This document shows positions 1-5,731 of a stretch of DNA of 5,731 bases, in pieces (position 1 is the stretch's first letter; every line of letters begins with the position of its first letter). The stretch lies in contig JAOUDU010000206.1 of assembly GCA_029859085.1 (NCBI GenBank), positions 1 to 5,731 of the forward strand, written 5' to 3'. The DNA is from Gammaproteobacteria bacterium. Lineage in GTDB: Bacteria; Pseudomonadota; Gammaproteobacteria; Pseudomonadales; Halieaceae. The notes under the pieces are model-generated. The model saw only the letters and a program-made list of their open reading frames with translations. It made no database searches and was not told the DNA's origin. Position numbers and translations under genes: made by a program.

Positions 1-403
1 GGGGTTGCTGCTGCAACCACGCCTGGTACTCGGCACCTGCCTGCAGGGTCGCATAGGCGAGGGATTCCACTGTCATCGCAGCCTCTGTCGGCAATAGCTC
101 CACGCAGCGCAGTACCTGCACCAGCGTCATGGCTGCTATCGGCGTCCGCTCTATATTGGCCGCGACGAGCGCGAGTTCGCGCTCATCTGCGAGGACCACA
201 TCCGCATTGGGGTGCGCCCCCTCCCCCAGCGCAATGACCGGGCAGGGTTGTCGCATCAGCCAGCCGATCTCGGCGGGCAGCTCGTTTACGGGGATACACA
301 GATAGGGTGCCGTGTTCCTGCTCAGTTGCACCGGTAGGGCCTCGTTGGCGTGGTTCAAAAGCGGCTTGGGGTAATTGGTGTTGACAGTATCCCAAGCCAG
401 CAG
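1..403 (-). CDS. Enoyl-CoA hydratase/isomerase family protein, N-terminal part, cut by the left edge
   Basis: The minus-strand frame ending at base 2 is open from 409 to the left edge and reads as a coherent protein of about 134 residues with strongly G/C-biased third positions. Recognisable stretches are APYLCIPVNELPAEIGWL, RQPCPVIALGEG, DVVLADERELALVAANIE, TLVQVLRCVELLP and ESLAYATLQAGAEYQAWL. They match, from memory, the N-terminal region of a divergent enoyl-CoA hydratase/isomerase group in which this segment precedes the crotonase core. The core, with its oxyanion-hole glycines, would lie outside the window, so activity cannot be judged. The start is uncertain: the only nearby upstream ATG (418-416) is followed two codons later by an in-frame TGA (412-410). 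Candidates are CTG at 403, CTG at 400, TTG at 358 and GTG at 331, the last with a weak GAGG eleven bases or so upstream. I give 403 as the outermost choice because coding character extends almost to the stop. It could also be a gene with a damaged 5' end. It is divergent from the SDR gene. Confidence 0.6.
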   Translation of the reverse strand, partial: MLAWDTVNTNYPKPLLNHANEALPVQLSRNTAPYLCIPVNELPAEIGWLMRQPCPVIALGEGAHPNADVVLADERELALVAANIERTPIAAMTLVQVLRCVELLPTEAAMTVESLAYATLQAGAEYQAWLQQQP

Positions 404-410
404 GTAGATT
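381..410 (+). promoter_or_regulatory. Candidate sigma-70 promoter for the SDR gene
   Basis: A perfect TTGACA -35 hexamer (381-386) is followed after 18 bases by TAGATT (405-410), four of six matches to the -10 consensus. Transcription would begin near 417 and give a leader of roughly 100 bases before the SDR start at 520. The -35 lies inside the 5' coding part of the divergent hydratase-family gene, so the two transcription units would overlap. It could be chance, because the bases also encode part of that protein. Confidence 0.3.
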
Positions 411-432
411 CAACCCATCAACACTGCTGTCT

Positions 433-438
433 ATTATC
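433..438 (-). promoter_or_regulatory. Possible -10 element for the leftward hydratase-family gene
   Basis: On the minus strand the hexamer GATAAT (438-433) matches the sigma-70 -10 consensus at five of six positions. The bases 17 upstream (GTAGCG) do not resemble a -35 box. A transcript from here would begin near 426, giving a very short leader to any start at or downstream of 403. This is weak evidence, useful only in deciding the start of the gene. Confidence 0.2.
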
Positions 439-506
439 AACGACTTCCACCGGACCGCTACCGCTCATCCCATTGCCCTGCCCTGCCCCGGCCAGATTAA
501 ACAAAA

Positions 507-510
507 AAGG
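507..510 (+). promoter_or_regulatory. Ribosome binding site of the SDR gene
   Basis: AAGG at the end of an A-rich run (ACAAAAAAGG, ending at 510) lies nine bases before the ATG at 520. It supports that ATG as the start, as does the onset of the Rossmann-fold strand about ten residues into the protein. Confidence 0.55.
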
Positions 511-519
511 TACAGCGCC

Positions 520-1371
520 ATGACCAGCGACAACAGGCAACATCCCCGGCGACTATTGGTCACCGGTGCCACCGGGGGCATGGGGCGAGCCTGTACACTG
601 GCAGCGGTTGAACAGGGCTACCAGGTCGTACTTGCAGACCTGTCGGCCCCAAAGCTAGAACAACTCGCCGCCGACTGCGTACAACAGGGCGGTAGCGCGC
701 AATGCCACACCCTGGACGTCACGCAGCCGGACACAGTGGCCGCCCTGGCAGCGGCGCTGGGAGCCGGCGGTGGCATCGACGGCATTATCCATACCGTCGG
801 TATCTCGCCGCAGATGGGCGGCTGGGAACGGATAATCGAAGTGGACCTGGTGGGTACCACCGCCTTCCTGGAGGCGGTCCGCCCGCACCTGAAACCCGGG
901 TGCTGTGCAGTCGCTATTACATCGATGAGCGCATATATGTGCCCGCCCAATCCCGAACTCGAAGGCGTGCTGTCGCGGCCACTGGCCCCGGATTTTGCCG
1001 CGCGCCTGAAACCGCTGCAGGCCCAGCTCGAACATCCCGGCCTGGCTTATTCCTATGCCAAGAGGGCGCTGAAACAATACGTCGCGGAACAGGCCATGGC
1101 CTGGGGCAAGGAGGGCAAGCGGTTCGTATCCCTCTCCCCCGGCCTGATCGATACTGAAATGGGGCGACTGGAAAATAATGCGATGGAGAATTTCGACGCG
1201 ATGCGCAGCCTGGTCGCGCTGGGGCGCCTGGGCGAGCCGGAAGACATCGCCAGTACCGCGCTGTTCCTGGTGTCACCGCTAGCCGCCTATATCAGCGGCT
1301 GCGATATCCTCGTGGACGGGGGCTTTGTAGGCTCATTCAGTGCAATGCAGCGCCAGTCATCCCCATCCTGA
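520..1371 (+). CDS. SDR family oxidoreductase, 3-alpha-hydroxysteroid dehydrogenase/carbonyl-reductase-like
   Basis: This is a complete 283-residue NAD(P)-dependent oxidoreductase, probably cytosolic. The nucleotide-binding motif TGATGGMG is at residues 15-22, and an acidic Asp40 ends the second strand, which usually means NAD(H) preference. Asp66-Val67 is the adenine-contacting pair, and HTVG (91-94) stands where classical SDRs have NNAG. Ser135, Tyr177 and Lys181 (YSYAK) form the catalytic set. The Pro207-Gly208 motif follows, and the C-terminal block GRLGEPEDIASTALFLVSP leads to the usual ILVDGG. The substrate-loop insertion between Ser135 and Tyr177, the IDGIIHTVGISPQ stretch and AMAWGKEGKR resemble the 3-alpha-HSD/carbonyl reductase of Comamonas, so a hydroxysteroid, alicyclic alcohol or ketone is the likeliest substrate. 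This is inference by family resemblance. One oddity is that the tetrad Asn (VNxxG) is replaced by Asp109 (EVDLVG). The gene is divergent from the hydratase-family gene and converges on the exporter gene 41 bases downstream. Confidence 0.9.
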   Translation: MTSDNRQHPRRLLVTGATGGMGRACTLAAVEQGYQVVLADLSAPKLEQLAADCVQQGGSAQCHTLDVTQPDTVAALAAALGAGGGIDGIIHTVGISPQMGGWERIIEVDLVGTTAFLEAVRPHLKPGCCAVAITSMSAYMCPPNPELEGVLSRPLAPDFAARLKPLQAQLEHPGLAYSYAKRALKQYVAEQAMAWGKEGKRFVSLSPGLIDTEMGRLENNAMENFDAMRSLVALGRLGEPEDIASTALFLVSPLAAYISGCDILVDGGFVGSFSAMQRQSSPS

Positions 1372-1386
1372 AGCGTGTAACCCCAG

Positions 1387-1401
1387 GGCACTGCGAGTGC
1401 C
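1387..1401. terminator. Short hairpin between two convergent genes, possible bidirectional terminator
   Basis: GGCACT and AGTGCC form a perfect 6-bp stem around a 3-base loop. It sits in the 41-base gap between the stop of the SDR gene (1371) and the stop of the convergent exporter gene (1413). No T-run follows on either strand, so it is not a canonical intrinsic terminator. The position is the main argument. Confidence 0.35.
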
Positions 1402-1412
1402 GGTGCAATACC

Positions 1413-3086
1413 CTACGGTCCGGTATAGACCACTCCATCTGCGTGCGGGTCCGGAGTATCCACTTTCCATCGCACCGAGCCGAACGGTCGCTCCAGCCCT
1501 CGCCGAATGCGCTTGGGCTCCCCGGGCATTATGAACATATCGACGGCCGCCTGGGCGTCCAGGTCAGCCTGGGTAAAGCGGTCCCTCATCCTCAGGTAGT
1601 CCGCCCAGGTCGGCAGGTGATAGCGCTCAATCCACAGGGTCGGGTCGCCGATGTCGCGGGTAATCGACCAGTTGAATCCGCCGTTGCGTAAACGGGTTCG
1701 CTGAATGTCCAGCATGGCGTTGTAATACGCCCGGGCATCTTTCGGGTCGATACGATATTCGATTTCTATCACCAGGGGGCCAGAGCGCATGTTGATCGCC
1801 AGCGCAACCTCTGGCTCGTTTACGATGGGCACCGGCTCCGACCCCGCCTGGGTAACATCCGGTAATGGCAGGAATAGCGCAAATAGCGGTGTCGCAAGCA
1901 TGAACAGCCCGGATGCAATGATGGCAGTCTCGACGGACCAGCTGTTTGCAATGTTTCCCCAGAACCAGGCCCCGAAAGCGATGCCGCCTGTAAGTGAAGA
2001 TGAATAAAGCGAGAGCGCCCGCGCTGTCACCCAACGCGGCACCGAGATCTGCACCGATATATTGAACAGTGCAATGGTGAGCATCCCGGTGCCACCGGTA
2101 AAATACAGCCCCAGGCAGGTCAGCGGCAGCGAGCGGCTGAATCCAATGGCCACCAGCGCCAGGCCACCCAATATAGCCAGCATCGCAGTCGCCCGCTCGG
2201 CGCTGAAACGCTCCCGAAAGATATTGATCATCAGTGCCCCGGTCACCGCGCCGACACCGCTGGCACCGAGCAATATCCCATAGATACTTGCGTCGCCGCC
2301 GAGCAGGTCCCTGGCGATAAGCGGCGCCAGTGCCGACGCCGTGGCGCCCGCAAGTCCGAATATGAATGCCCTGGCCAGCACCGTGCGAATCGGGTGTGAA
2401 TGAAACGCGAAGCGCGCCCCGGAAATAATCGCGCGAGTGATACGCTCGGGCGGCAGGCGCGAGACCACCTTCCCGCGCTTCCACAGGAAGAAGGCCAGTA
2501 TCAACGGCAGGTATGCCAGTGCATTCACAGCGAAAGCGGCCTGGGCGCCGGCGGCCAAAACTATGAGACCGCCTATCGCGGGACCGAAGCTGCGCGCGAC
2601 GTTGTAGCTGATCGTACCCAGTGCGATCGCAGCAGGCAGGTCCTGCGATTTCACCTGCTCACCTATGGATGATTGCCACGCGGGATTATAAATCGCAACA
2701 CCCGTGCCTATTAATGAGCAGGCCAGCAGCAGAATCCAGGGCGATGTCAGCTGGAAAAAAGCCAGCGCCGACAAAACAGAACCAAAAAAGGCAGCCATGC
2801 CGAGACCCAGCATTGCCAGCCTGCGCCGGTCAAACATATCCGCAAAAGCACCGGCGGGAAGCGCGACCAACATCAAAGGCAACATCATGGCCGTCTGGAC
2901 AAGCGCCACCATACTTGCAGAGGACGTGAGGCGGGTCATCTCCCAGGCCACGCCGACCCCCAGGATCAGCTGGCCGAAATTGGCAAGGATACTGGCACCC
3001 CAGATGCGGGCAAAAACGGGCTCCCGCAACGGCGCAAGCGCACCACGTTTACCGCTGGTCAATTGTACTGCCGGTCCGATCGCCAT
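1413..3086 (-). CDS. MFS_3-type (EntS-like) transporter with C-terminal soluble domain
   Basis: This is a complete 557-residue inner-membrane protein of the major facilitator superfamily, in the MFS_3 / enterobactin-exporter-like group. The N-terminal block ALAPLREPVFARIWGASILA is the typical opening of the family. The motif-A-like loop between helices 2 and 3 is PAGAFADMFDRRR (residues 77-89). Hydrophobic segments continue to about residue 407 and are consistent with about 12 helices, with the central cytoplasmic loop around 205-235. After a linker, residues 436 to about 530 form a soluble domain (GPLVIEIEYRIDP, then LWIERYHLPTWADYLRM) like the antibiotic-biosynthesis-monooxygenase-type tail found on many members. 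Such transporters are usually proton-driven exporters; the substrate here is unknown. The ATG at 3086 has a purine-rich GGGAAAGG (3097-3090) just upstream, with GGGA seven bases from the start, which is acceptable but weak. The gene begins 21 bases after the stop of a truncated FucP-like frame and is probably co-transcribed with it and the lipoprotein gene. Confidence 0.88.
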   Translation of the reverse strand: MAIGPAVQLTSGKRGALAPLREPVFARIWGASILANFGQLILGVGVAWEMTRLTSSASMVALVQTAMMLPLMLVALPAGAFADMFDRRRLAMLGLGMAAFFGSVLSALAFFQLTSPWILLLACSLIGTGVAIYNPAWQSSIGEQVKSQDLPAAIALGTISYNVARSFGPAIGGLIVLAAGAQAAFAVNALAYLPLILAFFLWKRGKVVSRLPPERITRAIISGARFAFHSHPIRTVLARAFIFGLAGATASALAPLIARDLLGGDASIYGILLGASGVGAVTGALMINIFRERFSAERATAMLAILGGLALVAIGFSRSLPLTCLGLYFTGGTGMLTIALFNISVQISVPRWVTARALSLYSSSLTGGIAFGAWFWGNIANSWSVETAIIASGLFMLATPLFALFLPLPDVTQAGSEPVPIVNEPEVALAINMRSGPLVIEIEYRIDPKDARAYYNAMLDIQRTRLRNGGFNWSITRDIGDPTLWIERYHLPTWADYLRMRDRFTQADLDAQAAVDMFIMPGEPKRIRRGLERPFGSVRWKVDTPDPHADGVVYTGP

Positions 3087-3107
3087 CCGCCTTTCCCAAC
3101 TTGCCCC

Positions 3108-3377
3108 TCACGTTGGCTGAGTTCCAACCGACGCAAACACCAGGCACCAAAAGCAGCAAAACTGGACCAGCATAGCCTGGGTGTAATTGAGCGCAAAAAC
3201 GTCGCGCAGGTGAGTAATCAGTATATCGTTGAGGCAGGTGATGAAGCCCCACACAAAGAACAGCGAGGTGAGCACAATTAACGCAAAGCGGTAACCCTGC
3301 TTCGGTGTGTTTGTTCCGCTAATGCTGCCAGCCGCCGGCACAGCGGTTGGTTCCGGCGGCATTGATGATACGGCCAT
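3108..3377 (-). pseudogene. Truncated FucP/GluP-like sugar:H+ symporter (N-terminal remnant)
   Basis: The 89-codon frame begins like a fucose or glucose/galactose permease of the FHS family: a polar leader of about 28 residues, GYRFALIVLTSLFFVWGFIT (28-47), the signature CLNDILITHL (48-57; Asp51 aligns with the proton-coupling Asp of FucP), and NYTQAMLVQFCCF (64-76), which enters the second helix. Family members are normally a little over 400 residues with 12 helices, so only about one fifth remains and it cannot transport. Homology stops at residue 76, where the expected FGAYF reads FWCLVF, followed by a TGA at 3110-3108. The expected FGA continues in the adjacent frame after a TTTT run, and another frame further on still reads ANVRGKLGK, like the AGxLVxKLGY that normally follows. 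The start codon lies 14 bases after the lipoprotein stop, so this was probably the second gene of that operon. A short functional membrane peptide is a less likely alternative. Confidence 0.72.
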
Positions 3378-3391
3378 GGCCTTTGCCTTTG

Positions 3392-5620
3392 TTATTCTAC
3401 TATGACCCTGGCGCGGCCAAGGTTCTGTATGCGTGCAAACGGTGTTCCTGAATCACCATCACGCTGGGATGCAACCCGCAGCGTCACGAAATGCACGCCG
3501 GGCTGGTCAAAACGGTGGCTGAGTTCAATCCGGACCGTGTTGTCACCGGCATCAACAATTTCACCCTTGACGGGATAGGTGCCCTCGTCATCGATGTCCC
3601 ATTCCGCCGCGACCAACTCGCCGGTGCCACGGGGCACGCCTGCCACCCCCACCAGTTCTACAGTGTCGCCTGCTTTCACCTCTGCGCGTTCGTTGCCATT
3701 GGCGGTGACAGTGACTACCGGCTGTATCCCCTTGCGCTCGCCTGCAGAAGCGGGAACCTCGATCTGGCCGTCCACAACCTCGTAGACCGTATTGGCCGGT
3801 GGCTCCACACCTCTTTCAACCCAGGCACTGAGGTCGCGCAGCGCCTGCTGCAGCACGCCAAGGTAGCTGATGGTGTGCGTGGGGTCGACTTGCAGGGTAA
3901 AGTCGCCGTGGTTGGCGTGGTCGGTCATCCACAGGCGGAAGTGGTTATCCAGCGCGGGACCGAGATACTCCTTGGCCCTGGCGCGATACCAGTCCGCCTG
4001 CCAGGCAAACGCTTCGGTGTCGTACAGGTTTTCCAGAAGAATCATTTTGCCGTGGAACCTGCCAGTCTGGTCGACCCCCGTTGCCCCGCGAGCAAAAGGC
4101 GGGCCGAGCAATACCGGGCGCTGGGGGTAGATGGGATTGCCCTCGCTGTCGCGGAACTGGTTCCAGACCGTGTAATCCTTGCCCGGCACCTGGTGGCGAT
4201 GATAGGTCTGTACGGCGAGGAAGTTCCTGTTGTCGAAGAGCAGTTCGTCCCCCACCCGGAGTTTTGCCAGGGACTCTTCCGAGCCCGGGCTCAACACCAC
4301 GATATCTTTTTCCAGCCGCGCCATGGGCAGGTGTATCCCTGCGGCCTCACCGGACTCCACAACCAGGTCTGTACCAAGGGTGTTTTGAGACGGGACACCG
4401 GTAACCTGGATTGCGACCGGAATGGCCGCCGCGTGTTCACCTTGCTGGGCTTTCCAGGCATCGTCTGCAAGGCCGCGTGGACGGCCTGCCAGTTCGCCCA
4501 CCTCCAGCCCCAGCGCCACGGCTTCATCCGCCATTATCAGCTTCGCGACCCTGGTTTTGTGGTGGATCATCGCGCTTTTCAGGGATGCGGTGGGCTCGTA
4601 GCCTGCGTAACCGGGCTTGGTCCAGAAATCTTCAAAATAGGACGGGTCGGCTGCTACCACAGCGGGAAACAGCAGCGCGAATGCGTGCAGGCCGAGGTGG
4701 TTCCAGGCGTGCCAGCCCTGCAGCGGGAATCCCATCCTGGTGGCCTCGACCAGCGCCGCCCGCTCCTCGTCATTAAGGCCGATATCGTCAAATGGGTTCT
4801 TGTTGCTGCCGACGTCCACCGCGTCCGCCACTTCAGGCATTTTTTTATCCAGCACCCGCATCGCCAGGGTACGGACGGTAAACACATTTGGAATAGCCAT
4901 CGGGGAGCCGAGCACAAAGGGAACATATCCGTCCCATACGCCCTCTGTGTTCTCCGCGCCGGCTATGGTGCGGAAGGCGCCGCCGCTGCCGCCAAACGCG
5001 TAGCCATAAGGGCGTTTGCCGCCGAAGATTTTCCCGGCAACCGCCCTGGAGAATTGCGCGGTCGCCGCATTGGCCCGAAAAGCGCCGATGGTGGGGTCCA
5101 CGTCGCTTCCCGGCGTGGCGGAGTTGGCCCTTCCTCCACCATTTGTCTCGATAAAATAGGCCCCGCTGCCGATGGAAAAACCGATTTTGTCGGCCTCACC
5201 GCTCGCGCCCTGGGACAGGGTTTCGCTGTCGGGTACCGGTGTGATGTACTGGAAAAAGCGGCCTTGGTACCGGTCCACGGGGGGGAAATAAAACGAAAAG
5301 CGGGTATCGGTGCCGTTGAAACCGCCATGGATATACCTGTGCCTTACAGGTTCATCCCGCCACTCGTCAAGATCGATATAGGGATCCGAGAACACCGGGT
5401 CTGTGGCGTCATACCCGCTGTACTCGACCCTGCCCACGCTACCTCCCGATGCCGTAACGGTTGACGCCGCGGTGCTGGTGCTGGCAGCTGATGCTTCGTC
5501 TTTGCCTTTTGAACATCCGGCGGCAAGAAGTGCCAGGCCCAGGAATAACGCAAGTAAGAAAAATTTGCCGGCGCCGGTGTCCCGGGAGATTCCCCATCCG
5601 GTTATGCGGTTCGAAGCCAT
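3392..5620 (-). CDS. Predicted outer-membrane lipoprotein: alpha/beta-hydrolase-like enzyme with C-terminal PKD-like domain
   Basis: I chose the ATG at 5620 (742 residues) over upstream GTG 5686 and ATG 5677 because AGGGG lies seven bases before it and the product then starts just ahead of a lipoprotein signal. A hydrophobic stretch KFFLLALFLGLALLAAGC ends in Cys36, with Ser at +2 (no Asp retention signal), so the protein is probably outer-membrane anchored. A Ser/Thr/Ala-rich linker (37-63) precedes the folded part. Landmarks are DPVFSDPYIDLDEWRD, RFSFYFPPVDRYQGRFFQ and YAFGGSGGAFRT. In the last, Ser212 sits in a GGSGG nucleophile-elbow-like motif. WMTDHANHGD (564-573) offers candidate catalytic Asp/His residues. 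Residues from about 633 to the end look like a PKD-type beta-sandwich (AAEWDIDDEGTYP, then GVHFVTLRV). I recognise the domain style as secreted or periplasmic serine hydrolases of unassigned substrate, but cannot name the family. The gene heads a tight minus-strand cluster with a FucP-like remnant and an exporter. Confidence 0.75.
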   Translation of the reverse strand: MASNRITGWGISRDTGAGKFFLLALFLGLALLAAGCSKGKDEASAASTSTAASTVTASGGSVGRVEYSGYDATDPVFSDPYIDLDEWRDEPVRHRYIHGGFNGTDTRFSFYFPPVDRYQGRFFQYITPVPDSETLSQGASGEADKIGFSIGSGAYFIETNGGGRANSATPGSDVDPTIGAFRANAATAQFSRAVAGKIFGGKRPYGYAFGGSGGAFRTIAGAENTEGVWDGYVPFVLGSPMAIPNVFTVRTLAMRVLDKKMPEVADAVDVGSNKNPFDDIGLNDEERAALVEATRMGFPLQGWHAWNHLGLHAFALLFPAVVAADPSYFEDFWTKPGYAGYEPTASLKSAMIHHKTRVAKLIMADEAVALGLEVGELAGRPRGLADDAWKAQQGEHAAAIPVAIQVTGVPSQNTLGTDLVVESGEAAGIHLPMARLEKDIVVLSPGSEESLAKLRVGDELLFDNRNFLAVQTYHRHQVPGKDYTVWNQFRDSEGNPIYPQRPVLLGPPFARGATGVDQTGRFHGKMILLENLYDTEAFAWQADWYRARAKEYLGPALDNHFRLWMTDHANHGDFTLQVDPTHTISYLGVLQQALRDLSAWVERGVEPPANTVYEVVDGQIEVPASAGERKGIQPVVTVTANGNERAEVKAGDTVELVGVAGVPRGTGELVAAEWDIDDEGTYPVKGEIVDAGDNTVRIELSHRFDQPGVHFVTLRVASQRDGDSGTPFARIQNLGRARVIVE

Positions 5621-5627
5621 GACAATA

Positions 5628-5632
5628 CCCCT
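5628..5632 (-). promoter_or_regulatory. Ribosome binding site deciding the lipoprotein start
   Basis: AGGGG on the minus strand (5632-5628) is spaced seven bases from the ATG at 5620. The two upstream in-frame starts (GTG 5686, ATG 5677) lack a comparable site and would put over 40 residues before the signal-peptide hydrophobic core. Confidence 0.6.
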
Positions 5633-5700
5633 GCTAACTGCTGTAGTAGTCTGGGTGCTGGGCCTGGACAGCCCCATGGCGTCCACAGCACGGCAGGGAA

Positions 5701-5706
5701 ATTCTA
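5701..5706 (-). promoter_or_regulatory. Possible -10 element upstream of the lipoprotein gene
   Basis: TAGAAT on the minus strand (5706-5701) matches the -10 consensus at five of six positions and would start a transcript about 75 bases before the ATG at 5620. The best -35-like bases (TTGGTG, 5726-5721) are only 14 bases away, which is too close for a standard sigma-70 promoter. The remaining bases 5621-5731 show no open frame with coding character. Confidence 0.2.
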
Positions 5707-5731
5707 GGCAGAGGTAATTTCACCAATTTCC

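Noticed and set aside
183..440. Minus-strand open frame of 85 codons starting with ATG
   Set aside because: It is out of frame with the enoyl-CoA hydratase-like protein that covers the same bases, and its translation is low-complexity, Arg/Gly-rich and without family resemblance.
702..1157. Plus-strand 151-codon frame inside the SDR gene
   Set aside because: It is a shifted frame of a clearly functional SDR, rich in Arg, Gly and Pro.
1627..2484. Minus-strand open frame of 285 codons inside the exporter gene
   Set aside because: It is a shifted frame of the MFS_3 gene, with Arg/Cys/His-rich composition and no hydrophobic helices.
3049..3252. Minus-strand 67-codon frame overlapping both the symporter remnant and the exporter start
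   Set aside because: Not a gene in itself. Only its final part carries faint symporter homology, which I treat as evidence of frameshifted decay.
3491..5464. Long plus-strand open frame of 657 codons opposite the lipoprotein gene
   Set aside because: It mirrors a GC-rich, codon-biased gene on the other strand. Its translation is rich in Cys, His, Arg and Gly with no domain or membrane pattern, whereas the minus strand has a lipoprotein signal and recognisable motifs.
5671..5690. Upstream GTG/ATG starts that would lengthen the lipoprotein by 19 to 22 residues
   Set aside because: They lack a good ribosome binding site, and the extension has no recognisable signal character; the ATG at 5620 has AGGGG at proper spacing.

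Overview
The window is GC-rich and has the look of a marine gammaproteobacterium, perhaps Halieaceae or a relative. This placement is an inference from protein style (a divergent enoyl-CoA hydratase-family protein, a 3-alpha-hydroxysteroid-dehydrogenase-like SDR, a large hydrolase-like lipoprotein with a C-terminal PKD-like domain, and FHS-type and MFS_3-type transporters). No rRNA or other phylogenetic marker is present.

Left part (1 to about 1371). A minus-strand gene runs off the left edge. It encodes the N-terminal part of an atypical enoyl-CoA hydratase/isomerase-family protein, and its start codon is unclear because an in-frame TGA blocks the nearest ATG. Divergent from it, after about 115 bases, is a complete plus-strand short-chain dehydrogenase/reductase of 283 residues. 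The pair suggests catabolism of acyl-CoA, steroid or other alicyclic substrates, but nothing here fixes the substrate.

Right part (1413 to 5620), all minus strand, read from right to left. The first gene is a 742-residue predicted lipoprotein with a GGSGG nucleophile-elbow-like motif and a C-terminal PKD-like domain. It is followed 14 bases later by an 89-codon remnant of a fucose/glucose/galactose:H+ symporter (FHS family, FucP/GluP-like) that stops after the second predicted membrane segment. After 21 bases comes a complete 557-residue MFS_3 exporter-like protein with a soluble C-terminal domain. The three reading frames are tightly packed and probably co-transcribed. The symporter remnant looks like a genuine decay or deletion scar, with the exporter gene starting inside the scar. 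The SDR gene and the exporter gene converge at 1371/1413 over a short GC-rich hairpin.

I found no tRNA, rRNA, CRISPR array, insertion sequence or convincing new system. The points most worth a second look are the rearranged FucP-like/MFS_3 junction, the unassigned lipoprotein hydrolase-PKD protein, the Asn-to-Asp change in the SDR tetrad, and the missing start of the hydratase-family gene.
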